Made by a program: the position numbers and the translations under genes. Below are positions 43,733-52,504 of a stretch of DNA of 52,610 nt, piece by piece (positions within the stretch are counted from its first letter, which is position 1; each line of letters starts with the position of its first letter). The notes beneath the pieces are model-generated. The model was not told the origin of the DNA, ran no database searches, and saw nothing but the letters and a program-made list of their open reading frames with translations. Origin of the DNA: Gammaproteobacteria bacterium (GTDB lineage Bacteria > Pseudomonadota > Gammaproteobacteria > HK1); the NCBI GenBank assembly GCA_022824305.1, contig JAJEAD010000048.1, positions 1 to 52,610 on the forward strand. Reading direction: 5' to 3'.

Positions 43733-45400
43733 TCAATCCGCGTGCGCCGGCGGCCGGCCGACCTTGCCGCCGGCGAGATCCTCCGCGCGCCGCGCGCCGC
43801 TTCGGGCTTCGGGGTCGCCGTAACCGCCCCCTCCCGCCGTGTTGATTTCCACCCGGTCGCCCGGGAAGAGGCGGGCTACCGTCTTCGACGGAATGAGCTC
43901 TTCCGTCCCGTTCGCGCGCCGGATTACGGAGCGTGCGCAGGCCCCCGGGCCGCCGCCCGCCGTCCCCCGAGCCGGCCACCGGTGGCGTTCTCCCCGATGA
44001 GTGAAGACTACTTCGCCGGACAGCAGCTCGTACTCACGGGTGATGCCGAGTCCGCCCCGGAACTCGCCGCTGCCGCCCGAGTCGGGCCTCAGCTCCGAGC
44101 GCAGCACCCGAATGGGCACGTCCATTTCAAGTGCTTCCACCGGCAGATTCATGCAGTTCGAACCATCGGTCTCGATGACGTCGACCCCGTCGCGTCCCCG
44201 GCTCGCCCCGCTTCCCGAAGCGATCAGCTCACCCACCACGTAGGGCGAGCCGTCTTCGCGCGCGCCTCCGAATGCGAGGACGTGGAGGGCCGATGCGGCA
44301 TCGGCGGGCGCGTCGTCGGGTCGGGCCTGGCGCAGCGCGCCGACGACCGTGCTCGCGATCCGCTTGATGGTCGAGGTACGCGAGTTCACCGGGGCGGGCT
44401 CGACGGGATTCACGATGCTCCCCTGCGGAAGACGAAGCTCGACGGGACGGAAGCACCCTCCGTTGATTGGAATGGACGGATCCGTCATCGCGAGCACCGA
44501 GAAGTAGACTCCCGCGCGGGCGCCCGACGGTACGCAGTTGAAGGGCCCGCGCACCTGCGGACTCGTCCCTTCAAAATCGACCAGGATGCGTTCCCCGGAC
44601 ACCACGGCCGCAACCTCGATGCGGACCGGCTCGTCGAGCGCCACCCCGTCGTTGTCGAGCCAGTCCGTGTATCGGTAGCGCCCGTCCGGCATTCCGGCGA
44701 TGGCCCGTCGCGCGAGGCGCTCCGATCGCGCCAGGAGCTCTTCCGCGATCGCCGGCAAGTGGTTCGCGCCGAAGCGTTCCGCGAGCTCTCCGACGCGACG
44801 CGCTCCGATCGAGCAGGCCGCAACCTGGGCGTTCAGATCGCCCAGGAAGGTCTCGGGCACGCGAACGTTGAGCGTGAGGAGATCGATCAGGGTGCGGTTC
44901 AACTCATTCCCGTCGCGATACTTGAGCGGCGGGATCCGGATGCCTTCCTGGTAAATTTCGGTGGCGTTCGTGGGCACCGAACCCGGCGACATGCCGCCCA
45001 CGTCCTGGTGGTGGGTCATCGCGGCGCTGAATGCGACGGGCCGCCCGCGGGAGAAGATCGGCATCACGAGCGCGATGTCGGGCAAGTGGGTTCCGCCGCA
45101 GTAAGGGTCATTCATGATGTAGATGTCCCCTTCGCGCATGCCGGTCACGGGGTACTTCCCGAGGATCGTCCGCACCACCGGAATCAGGGTGGCGAGGTGG
45201 ATGGGAATGGCGGTGGCCTGGGCGAGGGTTTCGCCTTCGAGCGTGAAGAGGCTTGCCGACGCATCCAGCCCTTCCTTGACGATGGGTGAGAAGGAACTGC
45301 GCAGCAGGGTGGACTGCATTTCGTTCGCGATGCCGTCGAGCTTGTTGCGCACGACCTCCAGGGTGATCGGGTCAGTGGACGGGCGAGGCGCGGTGCTCAT
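43733..45400 (-). CDS. hyuB: Hydantoinase B/oxoprolinase family subunit (copy 2)
   Basis: This is a 555-residue HyuB-family protein: TDPITLEVVRNKLDGIANEM at the start, SASLFTLEGETLAQ, YIMNDPYCGGTHLPDIAL and a glycine-rich end EINTAGGGGYGDPEARS. ATG 45400 has AAGGAG upstream and overlaps the hyuA stop by 4 bases (ATGA). The N-terminal VKEGLDASASLF differs from copy 1 (KERHDHSTAIM), so the two pairs probably act on different cyclic amides. Confidence 0.88.
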   Translation of the reverse strand: MSTAPRPSTDPITLEVVRNKLDGIANEMQSTLLRSSFSPIVKEGLDASASLFTLEGETLAQATAIPIHLATLIPVVRTILGKYPVTGMREGDIYIMNDPYCGGTHLPDIALVMPIFSRGRPVAFSAAMTHHQDVGGMSPGSVPTNATEIYQEGIRIPPLKYRDGNELNRTLIDLLTLNVRVPETFLGDLNAQVAACSIGARRVGELAERFGANHLPAIAEELLARSERLARRAIAGMPDGRYRYTDWLDNDGVALDEPVRIEVAAVVSGERILVDFEGTSPQVRGPFNCVPSGARAGVYFSVLAMTDPSIPINGGCFRPVELRLPQGSIVNPVEPAPVNSRTSTIKRIASTVVGALRQARPDDAPADAASALHVLAFGGAREDGSPYVVGELIASGSGASRGRDGVDVIETDGSNCMNLPVEALEMDVPIRVLRSELRPDSGGSGEFRGGLGITREYELLSGEVVFTHRGERHRWPARGTAGGGPGACARSVIRRANGTEELIPSKTVARLFPGDRVEINTAGGGGYGDPEARSGARRAEDLAGGKVGRPPAHAD

Positions 45401-47667
45401 CGTTGCTCCTTCCTCATCTCGGCGTTGCGTGAAGCGCTCAAGGGTCGGCGACACGCCTCCGGGGGCGCCGGGGCGAGAATCATCGTCCCCTCATCGTCGG
45501 CGATCGCGGTCCAGCCCGGGGGAATGAGGGTCGTGGTGTCGTCCTGTTCAACGATCGCGGGCCCCTCGACGCCCTCGCCCGGGACGAGCTCGCTCCGGGC
45601 GAGAATGCGGGTGGAGAGGCGCTCCGGCGCGTCGGAAAAGCGCACCATCCGAGTGCCGTGCTCTCCGGAGCGTGGGGACCCGGCGTCCCCCCGGCGCCGT
45701 CCGCCCCCGGTTCGCGTGGGCGAAGCGGCGTCCGGAGACGCTTCGGAAGACCGACCCTCTCCCGGCGTTCTCCCGGTCGTTTCGATGCCGGGAGCGTTGC
45801 GGGCGGAGGCCGACGCGGCGCTCGCCGACCCGATCGCCCCCGGGTCCACCGGGCCGGACATGCGTTGGCGGTGCACACTCCGGATGTTGACGAATCGGGC
45901 CGGTGCCGCGACCGCATGTCCATGGATTCGCTCGTGGGCCGCCAGGAAGTCCTCATAGAGGCGTTCGAGTCCGTCCGCGGCGTCGAGATGGAGCGGCACC
46001 TCCAGGTGATAGCCCTGTCCGATGTGACACACATCGGCGTAGTGATGAACCTCGACCTCCGCGGCCGGTACCCCTTCTCGTTCCATGAGCGCCGCCGCCA
46101 TCGCGTCCAGTCCCTTCGCAACCCGGCGAAGGTCCGCCATTCCGAGCCCCGCGAAGGGCGCCGCGAACGCGGTGGCCGCCTCGTGCTCGATGGGGGCGGC
46201 GAGAAGGCCGGCCGCGGAGAGCACGCCGGGATGACGGGGAATGATTATCCGGCCGATTCCGAGCTCGGAAGCGAGGGCGCAGGCGTGAATGGGGCCGGCC
46301 CCACCCATCGCGAGCAGGCTGAACGCGCGCGGGTCGTAGCCCTGGGCGACCGATACGAGGCGGATGCCTTCCGCCATCTGGGCGTTGACCACCCGATGGA
46401 TGCCCGCCGCGGCTTCCTCCACGCAGAGCCCGAGCGGTTCGGCGATTCGAAGCCGGATCGACTCTCGGGACCGCTCGGGGTCCAGCCCTATGGCGCCACC
46501 GGCAAAGCGAGCCGGGTCCAGGAATCCGAGCACGAGCGAGGCGTCAGTGAGCGTGGGTTCGAGCCCGCCGCGCGCGTAACAGGCGGGCCCGGGGTCGGAG
46601 GCGGCGGAACGGGGCCCGACCCGAAGACCCCCCGCGCCGTCGAGCCAGGCGATGCTTCCGCCCCCGGCCCCGATGGTGTTGACGTCCACCATCGGCACCC
46701 GCACCGGATACCCTGCGATGATCCCCTCCGCGCGCAGGAGGGGCTTGGCGCCGGATATCAGGGCTATGTCGGAGCTGGTGCCTCCCACGTCGACGGAGAT
46801 GAGATCCCGATCGCCGGCGAGCGCTCCCACCGCCTGGGCTCCAATGACGCCGGCCGCCGGACCGGAAAGAAAGAGTCGCACCGGGCGCTGCCGCGCGGTG
46901 CCGGCGCCCGCGAGTCCGCCCCGGGACTGCATCACCTGCAGGGGACTCCGTACTCCCGCCGCCGCGAGCCGCCGGGAGAAGGCGGTGAGGTAGCGGTGGA
47001 CGACGGGCTTTATGTATGCGTCGAAGGCGGTGACCGCGGTGCGTTCGTACTCTCGAAAGGTCGGGTCCACTTCGCAGGAGAGCGAGACTTCCAGGCCCGG
47101 GTGCCGGGTGAGCGCAATGTCCCTTATGCGGCGTTCGTGCTTCGGATTGAGGAAGGAGAACAACAGGCAGACCGCGATGCACTCCGCTCCCGCGGAGACG
47201 AGGCGATCGAGGGCCTCGCACGTCATGTCCTCGTCGAGGGGCTCGATCACCTCGCCTCGCGCTCCGACGCGCTCCCGGACCCCGCGGCGCATCGCTCGCG
47301 GAGCGAGAAACACCGGAGTCTGAGGATCGAGGCGGACCTCGTACATCTCCCGCCGCATCTGCCGGCCTATCTCCAGGGTGTCCCGGAAACCCTCCGTCGT
47401 TACGATGCCGAGACGGCCGCCCTTCTTTTCCAGCACCGCGTTGGTGGCGACCGTGGTGCCGTGGGCAACCTGGGTGATGGCGGCGGGCTCGACTCCCACC
47501 GACTCCACCACGCGCCTCACCGCCGCAATGGCCGCCTCGCCGGGATCGGCGGGCGTGCTCGCGATCTTGAACACCACGGCCGGATGTCCTTCCCGCACGC
47601 ACACGACATCGGTGAAGGTTCCGCCGATGTCTATTCCGATACGGCACGGTGCGCAGGAGTCGCTCAT
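45397..47667 (-). CDS. hyuA: Hydantoinase A/oxoprolinase family subunit (copy 2) with a low-complexity insert
   Basis: This is a 756-residue HyuA protein with the ATPase loops RIGIDIGGTFTDVV and SVDVGGTSSDIALI, GTTVATNAVLEK, GGGSIAWLDGAGG and MGGAGPIHACALASELG. It is about 60 residues longer than copy 1, because residues about 605-671 (45655-45855) form a Ser/Ala/Gly/Arg-rich linker before the C-terminal domain. ATG 47667 begins MSDSCAPCRIGID. With its coupled HyuB it should form an ATP-dependent amidohydrolase. Confidence 0.88.
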   Translation of the reverse strand: MSDSCAPCRIGIDIGGTFTDVVCVREGHPAVVFKIASTPADPGEAAIAAVRRVVESVGVEPAAITQVAHGTTVATNAVLEKKGGRLGIVTTEGFRDTLEIGRQMRREMYEVRLDPQTPVFLAPRAMRRGVRERVGARGEVIEPLDEDMTCEALDRLVSAGAECIAVCLLFSFLNPKHERRIRDIALTRHPGLEVSLSCEVDPTFREYERTAVTAFDAYIKPVVHRYLTAFSRRLAAAGVRSPLQVMQSRGGLAGAGTARQRPVRLFLSGPAAGVIGAQAVGALAGDRDLISVDVGGTSSDIALISGAKPLLRAEGIIAGYPVRVPMVDVNTIGAGGGSIAWLDGAGGLRVGPRSAASDPGPACYARGGLEPTLTDASLVLGFLDPARFAGGAIGLDPERSRESIRLRIAEPLGLCVEEAAAGIHRVVNAQMAEGIRLVSVAQGYDPRAFSLLAMGGAGPIHACALASELGIGRIIIPRHPGVLSAAGLLAAPIEHEAATAFAAPFAGLGMADLRRVAKGLDAMAAALMEREGVPAAEVEVHHYADVCHIGQGYHLEVPLHLDAADGLERLYEDFLAAHERIHGHAVAAPARFVNIRSVHRQRMSGPVDPGAIGSASAASASARNAPGIETTGRTPGEGRSSEASPDAASPTRTGGGRRRGDAGSPRSGEHGTRMVRFSDAPERLSTRILARSELVPGEGVEGPAIVEQDDTTTLIPPGWTAIADDEGTMILAPAPPEACRRPLSASRNAEMRKEQR

Positions 47668-47799
47668 GGCCCGTTCAATCTCGACGCGCGCGGCGAAGGT
47701 TTCGCGCCGCGCATGATGCACCGTGAGCGGAGCGTCAGGTCAAGGCGCGACAGGAAGGCGAAGGTGCCGTCAGTGCGACTTGCGCGACCGGACCGGGCC

Positions 47800-48966
47800 T
47801 CAGGACGCGCCGGGGGCCGGGCTTCGGGTGGTCCTTTCCAGTAGCTGGCGGGTGGCCGCACGCCAGGCCTTCCCCGGAGGGCCCTTCCCCTTGTCGCCGA
47901 CCGCGGCCGCGTGAAGCGCCGGCTCGAAGGGCACGAGGATGTCGGGACGGCGCTCCGCGAGGGCGTAGCGAATCTGGGCGGGGGACAGCGCGCTCCTGCG
48001 CATCCTCGAATGGCACTGCACCAGGGTGGAGGCACAGTCCGGCCCCAGCATGGCCAGGCAGTGCACCGCGGCGCTGATGCTCGACAGGGTCGGTTCGTAG
48101 ACCAGCATCCGCATGTCGGCGCCGCGCATGATCTCGATACGAGTGTCGGGGTCCAGGACCCCGGTCACCAGCACCACGTGCGCCCGATTGGCGAGGTAGC
48201 GCAGGAAGGCCCCGACCGCATGCTCGGAAGGTGGGGGCGGGAGGGTGTCGCTTCGGGGGTAGGAGATGAAGGAAACGCCCGAGTCGGCGGCAACACAGAC
48301 CCCGTCGAACTGCTCCGCTCTGATCTCGGGCTCGATGTCGAAGGGCCGCCCCTCCGCATCGAATTCCACTCTCGAGTCGAGCACGGCGAGCAATGACGCC
48401 AGGTCCTCCGGCGGAGCGGGGGCGCCGAGGAGGCTGGAGACGGTATCCGAGACGGGATCGAGGTTCACCACGAGAACGCTGCGGCCCTCGTCCCTGATGC
48501 CGCGGGCAGTTTCCGCAACCAGAGTGGAGACGCCGCTCCCGGCGGCTCCGGAGAACACGACCACGTTCCCCGCGTAGGTACGCTCAGGCAGGTCGTCGAG
48601 GGCGGACGCGGATGCGTCGCGCACCATTGCGGCCGAGAGCGGCTTGACGAGGTAGTCGGCGATCCCGTGACGGAGCAGCAGGCGGGCGAGGTGGGCGGTG
48701 TCGTCGGAACCGATCGCGATGAGAGCGGTACCGATTGCGCATACCGCGACGAGTTCCCGGGCGGCGGCCTCGGGTTCGGAGACTCCGTCGAAGTCGACGA
48801 AAACGAGGCGGGGCGACGCCTCCGCCGCGAGCGATCGCAGGGCGACCGGGAATCGCCCGCGCTGAATCCTGACCTCGCGCCCCGACAGCCCGGCCTTGAG
48901 CGCCCGTTCGGTCTCCGCGTCGGCGGCGAACCCCCGCGCGTAGAGGCTCCCGGGAGGCGAGGCCAT
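47800..48966 (-). CDS. cpaE: CpaE/TadZ-type pilus localisation ATPase with degenerate P-loop
   Basis: This is a 388-residue protein with an atypical receiver-like N-terminus (residues about 1-125, LVFVDFDG and DYLVKPLSAAM) and a MinD/ParA-like domain. The P-loop reads GAAGSGVST (140-148): the lysines of the usual GGVGKS/T are lost. LVVNLDPVSDTVSSLLGAP follows where the switch region is expected. CpaE/TadZ proteins place the Tad pilus machine at the pole. It lies downstream of a lipoprotein gene and, further up, a secretin on the same strand. cpaF does not follow; a hyuA gene does. Confidence 0.8.
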   Translation of the reverse strand: MASPPGSLYARGFAADAETERALKAGLSGREVRIQRGRFPVALRSLAAEASPRLVFVDFDGVSEPEAAARELVAVCAIGTALIAIGSDDTAHLARLLLRHGIADYLVKPLSAAMVRDASASALDDLPERTYAGNVVVFSGAAGSGVSTLVAETARGIRDEGRSVLVVNLDPVSDTVSSLLGAPAPPEDLASLLAVLDSRVEFDAEGRPFDIEPEIRAEQFDGVCVAADSGVSFISYPRSDTLPPPPSEHAVGAFLRYLANRAHVVLVTGVLDPDTRIEIMRGADMRMLVYEPTLSSISAAVHCLAMLGPDCASTLVQCHSRMRRSALSPAQIRYALAERRPDILVPFEPALHAAAVGDKGKGPPGKAWRAATRQLLERTTRSPAPGAS

Positions 48967-49005
48967 GGTGGGATTGACGAGCCGCGGGAGGGACGCCGTC
49001 GGAAG

Positions 49006-49452
49006 TCAGGAGCCGCCGGCCGCAGAAGCAGCGGTACGCGACGTCTCCGGAAGCTCCCGAACGTTGTCTTCAACCCAACGCCGGTGCGCGTTGGCGGCGG
49101 CACCATGCGCCGTCACCGGATGTGGAGGAGGATTGGCCGCGCACAGACCGTGCAGGGCTTCGCGGGCCGATGCGGACCCGGACCCCGGTCCCGATTGGAG
49201 CCGGGCATCCTCCGAGGGCGGAGCGACCTGAATCGGGGCATCCGTGCACCAGTGCTGCGCGGCCTGCCAGGCGCGGTAGTGGCTCAGCACGTGCTGGGTC
49301 GCTACCCGGCTTCGAGTGCTCGACGCTCCCGCCTGCGCGAAGTACTCGTCTTCGACCGCGAGCTGGCGGACGCATCCTCCGGTGGCCAGCGTCGCGATGA
49401 GCACCAGAGCGGCGCTCAGGGGCACCAGGGGCGAGGCGATCGGACTTCGCAA
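49006..49452 (-). CDS. Small lipoprotein in the CpaD position of the Tad locus
   Basis: From TTG 49452 this gives 148 residues with a lipoprotein-like signal (SPLVPLSAALVLIATLATGGC, C27). The frame is open to ATG 49509 and ATG 49602, the latter with GGGAG upstream, but those would bury the signal. The mature part (VATQHVLSHYRAWQAAQHWC, then a Pro/Ala-rich tail) is not clearly CpaD. Its place just before cpaE, and downstream of a secretin, suggests a CpaD-like pilus assembly role. The start is uncertain. Confidence 0.6.
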   Translation of the reverse strand: MRSPIASPLVPLSAALVLIATLATGGCVRQLAVEDEYFAQAGASSTRSRVATQHVLSHYRAWQAAQHWCTDAPIQVAPPSEDARLQSGPGSGSASAREALHGLCAANPPPHPVTAHGAAANAHRRWVEDNVRELPETSRTAASAAGGS

Positions 49453-49659
49453 GGGGTTCTCACTGGGGCGTCGCGCCGTCGCGCATGATAGTCGTTCCCC
49501 GGCCCTCATGGTCGACCGCCCCGGCGCCGATGGAGGCCTCGGCGGCCGCGTGAGGAGAGGGAGCGACCGTGTCCGGCACCTGTCCTCATTTTGGTCGTAC
49601 ATCGGAAGGTGCTCCCGTCGCTAGGGCGTTAAATTCTGATAAGGATAGCTCTTTCAATG

Positions 49660-49665
49660 TATTAT
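49660..49665 (+). promoter_or_regulatory. Possible -10 element for the subtilase gene
   Basis: TATTAT lies in a short AT-rich stretch (49628-49700) between the divergent lipoprotein and subtilase genes, 80 bases before ATG 49745. No good -35 is visible at the right spacing. Confidence 0.35.
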
Positions 49666-49744
49666 GTGAACAATCTAAGATGGAATTGAGATTTTGGCCT
49701 TGTCATGGTCTAATCGCGCGGTCGCGTGGAATGAGGACCTTTTC

Positions 49745-52444
49745 ATGATGAGTGCGCGGAGCTTGCCGTCCGGGAGGGGCTCCCGACGCGTTCTCGCCGC
49801 TTCCACGCTCTCTCTCCTCCTGTCCGGCTGCGGTGGGTCGGGCAACGTGACGGATTCTCCCGATTTCGTCACCGGAGTGCGCCCGGCGCCCGGCACTGCG
49901 ACCTACGAGCCGGTCCCGGGCGACACCGGGGCGGGTGCGTACGCGTTCCCGTGGGAGCTCTACCAGGACGGGCCGGAATGCCGGGAAGCGGATCCCCCCG
50001 CTACCTGCCCGCCGGTCCGCATCGGCATCGAGGACACTCCCGTTGCCTTCACCCATCCTGTGTTCCACGGCCGGGTCGTGCTCGAGGGGGCGACATTCGC
50101 CTACTGGCGTCCGCTGGCGAGCGAGGCGACCCAGCGGGCGTTCGCGGCGTGCACCGAAGCGGCGCCGTGCCGGGTCTTCTACATCGATTCCGGGGGTGAC
50201 CCCGAGGTCCGGGAGGACCGGGCTCGGGCGGTGCTCGAGCATGCGGGCTTGCCCGACGGCGACAACCGGTGGTTCCTCTACGATCGTGCGGGCGGCGAGC
50301 AGGGATGGTACGAGCTGCCGGGATTCGAGGACTACGCCCATGGCACCCAGGTAGCCCTGGTGGCGCTCGGCGCGAGGTTTCACCCCTTCCCCTTTCCGGA
50401 CCCGGTCATCGTGCCCATGGCGCGCAACTTCGATCCGATCGAGCAGCGGGAGGGTCAGCACTACTTCTCCGATCTGCTCGCGGAGAGCCGGCGCGACCCC
50501 GGGCGTCTCGATGAGCTCGACCTTCGCTTCAGCCGGATGATCGCCGAGCAGAACTCTGCCGCGGACATCATCAACGGCAGCTATGGCGTCCCCGTGGACA
50601 TCAACTCGGTCGAGGGACGAGGGCATGTCCGCACCTGGCGGGAGGACTTCGAGCTGCTGCGGCAGCAATCGCCCCGCACCTGGGCGGAGTACGCGCAGAG
50701 CAACACCCCGGAGGCGGAGCGCACGTTGCGGGTCTGGGCGACCGGCAACCACGACCCGGGAAGCGGCGTCCCTCCTTCGGTGCTGCTCGAAGAGCCCTTC
50801 GGCCAGTTTCCCAACGTCCTCGCGGGCGACGGGCACCGCAGCCTGGAGGCCCTCGGTCCGTACTACTTTCCCGAGCTTCGCGGGGAGCACGTCGCGGCGA
50901 CCGCGCTCAGCGGCGACGAAGAGCGCCTGGCGCCCTACGCCAATCCCTGCGGAGAGCTTCCCGACGACTGGAACGAGGCCCGCTACGGCCGGCACTTCTG
51001 CCTCGCGGCCCCGGTAAGGGAGGGACTGGAAGGCACCTCGTTCGCCGCGCCCTACGTGGCCGGCGTGCTTGCCCACATGCGCGCCCGCTTCCCCGGCGTC
51101 TCCCCGCTGGAGCTGGTGCGGAAGCTGATGCACACCGCGGACGGGTACCGGGAGGCTGGGTTCGACGGCGATATCCACGTGGCGAGAGTCGTGGAAGTCG
51201 ATAGCGATCCGTTTGACTTCGAGCTCGACGTCGAGCTCGAAGTCGAGTTCGGCGTCGAGCTCGGCAATGTGGACGCACCGGCCGGCCCTCCGGAGCCGGG
51301 CGACTACATCGTGGTGCAACGCGGCTGCCGCCTCGGGTCCGCCGGCTATCTCGTTTCCACCGGTGAGGCCGACGATCTGTGCGTGGTCTGGATACCCTCG
51401 GAAGGGCAGGAAAACAGCCTCGAGATGGCCGAGGAGATGGCGGCCGCACGCTTCCTGTACCTCTACGGAGCCGGCCGGGTGGACATCGACTCCGTGGATG
51501 AGGACGAGGCGCCGGATCGGGCCGGTGCCTTCGCGCCCGTTTCCGACCTCAAGCTCTCGGGACCGGACGGAGTTTCGGCGCCGGCCGCGTCGACCCGCTT
51601 GCGGGCGCCGGCCGCCTACGGCTCGCTCGGAGAGCGGCTCTCCGGGCTGTCGCTGGTGGCCTTCGATTCTCTGAACTTCCCGTTCCGCTACTCGGTCAGC
51701 GACTTCGTCGACGATGCCGAATCCCTCGACCCGGCGGTGCCGGAGTTCCTGAGCGACCAAGAGCGCGATCCCGCCTGCCACCCGCTGCTTCGACTGGCGC
51801 CCGGACTGGTGTGTTCGCCCTGGGGCGCGGATGCATCGCTGCACGCCCTGATGTCTCCGGAAGGCGCCGGCGCTTCCTGGCGATTCTCCGATGTCCTCGA
51901 GTTCTCCGCGTTCACTCGTCATCGGGGGCGTCTCGACGGCGCGGCACGGGGCGCGTTCTCCTTCGACGGCGGGTCGTCGCTGGCCGCGCTGCGTCTCGGC
52001 CGGTCGTGGCCGCTGGATCGGACGGGGCGGTGGCGGATGCAGGGGACACTCACCCTGGCTGCCGATCTCCCGCGTGGATTCGGCCAAAGGTCGGCCTCGA
52101 TGCTCGATGCCGGTCCCGCGCTCCTGTCCGACTGGAGCATCGGCCTGACCCACGCTTCGCGGGATCTGTACACCCGCCTGTCCCTCTCCCAGCCGCCGCG
52201 CGCCGAGATCGGACGCGGCGCCCTTACCGTTCCGACCGGCAGGCAGGAGGACGGGACGCGTACCTATGAGACCCATCGCTTCTCTCTCGTGCCGTCGCGG
52301 CGCCAGCTCACCCTTCGCCTCGCGCACCAGCGTCCCTTCGTAGGCGGCGACGTCGTAGTCTCCATGCACCGAACGAAGAACGTGGGCCACTCCTCCACTC
52401 CGAGCCGATTCGTCGCCGGCATCGCCTGGCGGCGGAGCTTCTGA
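49745..52444 (+). CDS. Subtilase lipoprotein with C-terminal barrel (autotransporter protease, NalP-like plan)
   Basis: This 899-residue protein starts at ATG 49745 with GAGG upstream. It has a lipobox (TLSLLLSGC). The catalytic triad is visible: Asp in VFYIDSGGDPE, His in YAHGTQVALV, oxyanion Asn in WATGNHDPG and Ser in EGTSFAAPYVAGVLAHM. An acidic repeat (ELDVELEVEFGVELG) follows at about 51217-51268, and the last 250 residues are strand-rich, ending in Phe like outer-membrane barrels. Lipidated subtilase autotransporters such as neisserial NalP process other surface proteins. It interrupts the pilus locus on the opposite strand. Confidence 0.82.
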   Translation: MMSARSLPSGRGSRRVLAASTLSLLLSGCGGSGNVTDSPDFVTGVRPAPGTATYEPVPGDTGAGAYAFPWELYQDGPECREADPPATCPPVRIGIEDTPVAFTHPVFHGRVVLEGATFAYWRPLASEATQRAFAACTEAAPCRVFYIDSGGDPEVREDRARAVLEHAGLPDGDNRWFLYDRAGGEQGWYELPGFEDYAHGTQVALVALGARFHPFPFPDPVIVPMARNFDPIEQREGQHYFSDLLAESRRDPGRLDELDLRFSRMIAEQNSAADIINGSYGVPVDINSVEGRGHVRTWREDFELLRQQSPRTWAEYAQSNTPEAERTLRVWATGNHDPGSGVPPSVLLEEPFGQFPNVLAGDGHRSLEALGPYYFPELRGEHVAATALSGDEERLAPYANPCGELPDDWNEARYGRHFCLAAPVREGLEGTSFAAPYVAGVLAHMRARFPGVSPLELVRKLMHTADGYREAGFDGDIHVARVVEVDSDPFDFELDVELEVEFGVELGNVDAPAGPPEPGDYIVVQRGCRLGSAGYLVSTGEADDLCVVWIPSEGQENSLEMAEEMAAARFLYLYGAGRVDIDSVDEDEAPDRAGAFAPVSDLKLSGPDGVSAPAASTRLRAPAAYGSLGERLSGLSLVAFDSLNFPFRYSVSDFVDDAESLDPAVPEFLSDQERDPACHPLLRLAPGLVCSPWGADASLHALMSPEGAGASWRFSDVLEFSAFTRHRGRLDGAARGAFSFDGGSSLAALRLGRSWPLDRTGRWRMQGTLTLAADLPRGFGQRSASMLDAGPALLSDWSIGLTHASRDLYTRLSLSQPPRAEIGRGALTVPTGRQEDGTRTYETHRFSLVPSRRQLTLRLAHQRPFVGGDVVVSMHRTKNVGHSSTPSRFVAGIAWRRSF

Positions 52445-52448
52445 GCGG

Positions 52449-52479
52449 CGGCCGGGCGGCCGGCGCAGGCGCCCGGCCG
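52449..52479. terminator. Hairpin between subtilase and secretin genes
   Basis: CGGCCGGGCG pairs perfectly with CGCCCGGCCG across an 11-nt loop, starting 5 bases after the subtilase stop and 26 bases before the stop of the convergent secretin gene. Confidence 0.65.
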
Positions 52480-52504
52480 TCTGTCATCGGCGCCACGAAG
52501 GGGC

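Noticed and set aside
49703..52390. Minus-strand 895-codon open frame
   Set aside because: It is antisense to the subtilase, whose catalytic motifs and signal peptide are clear.
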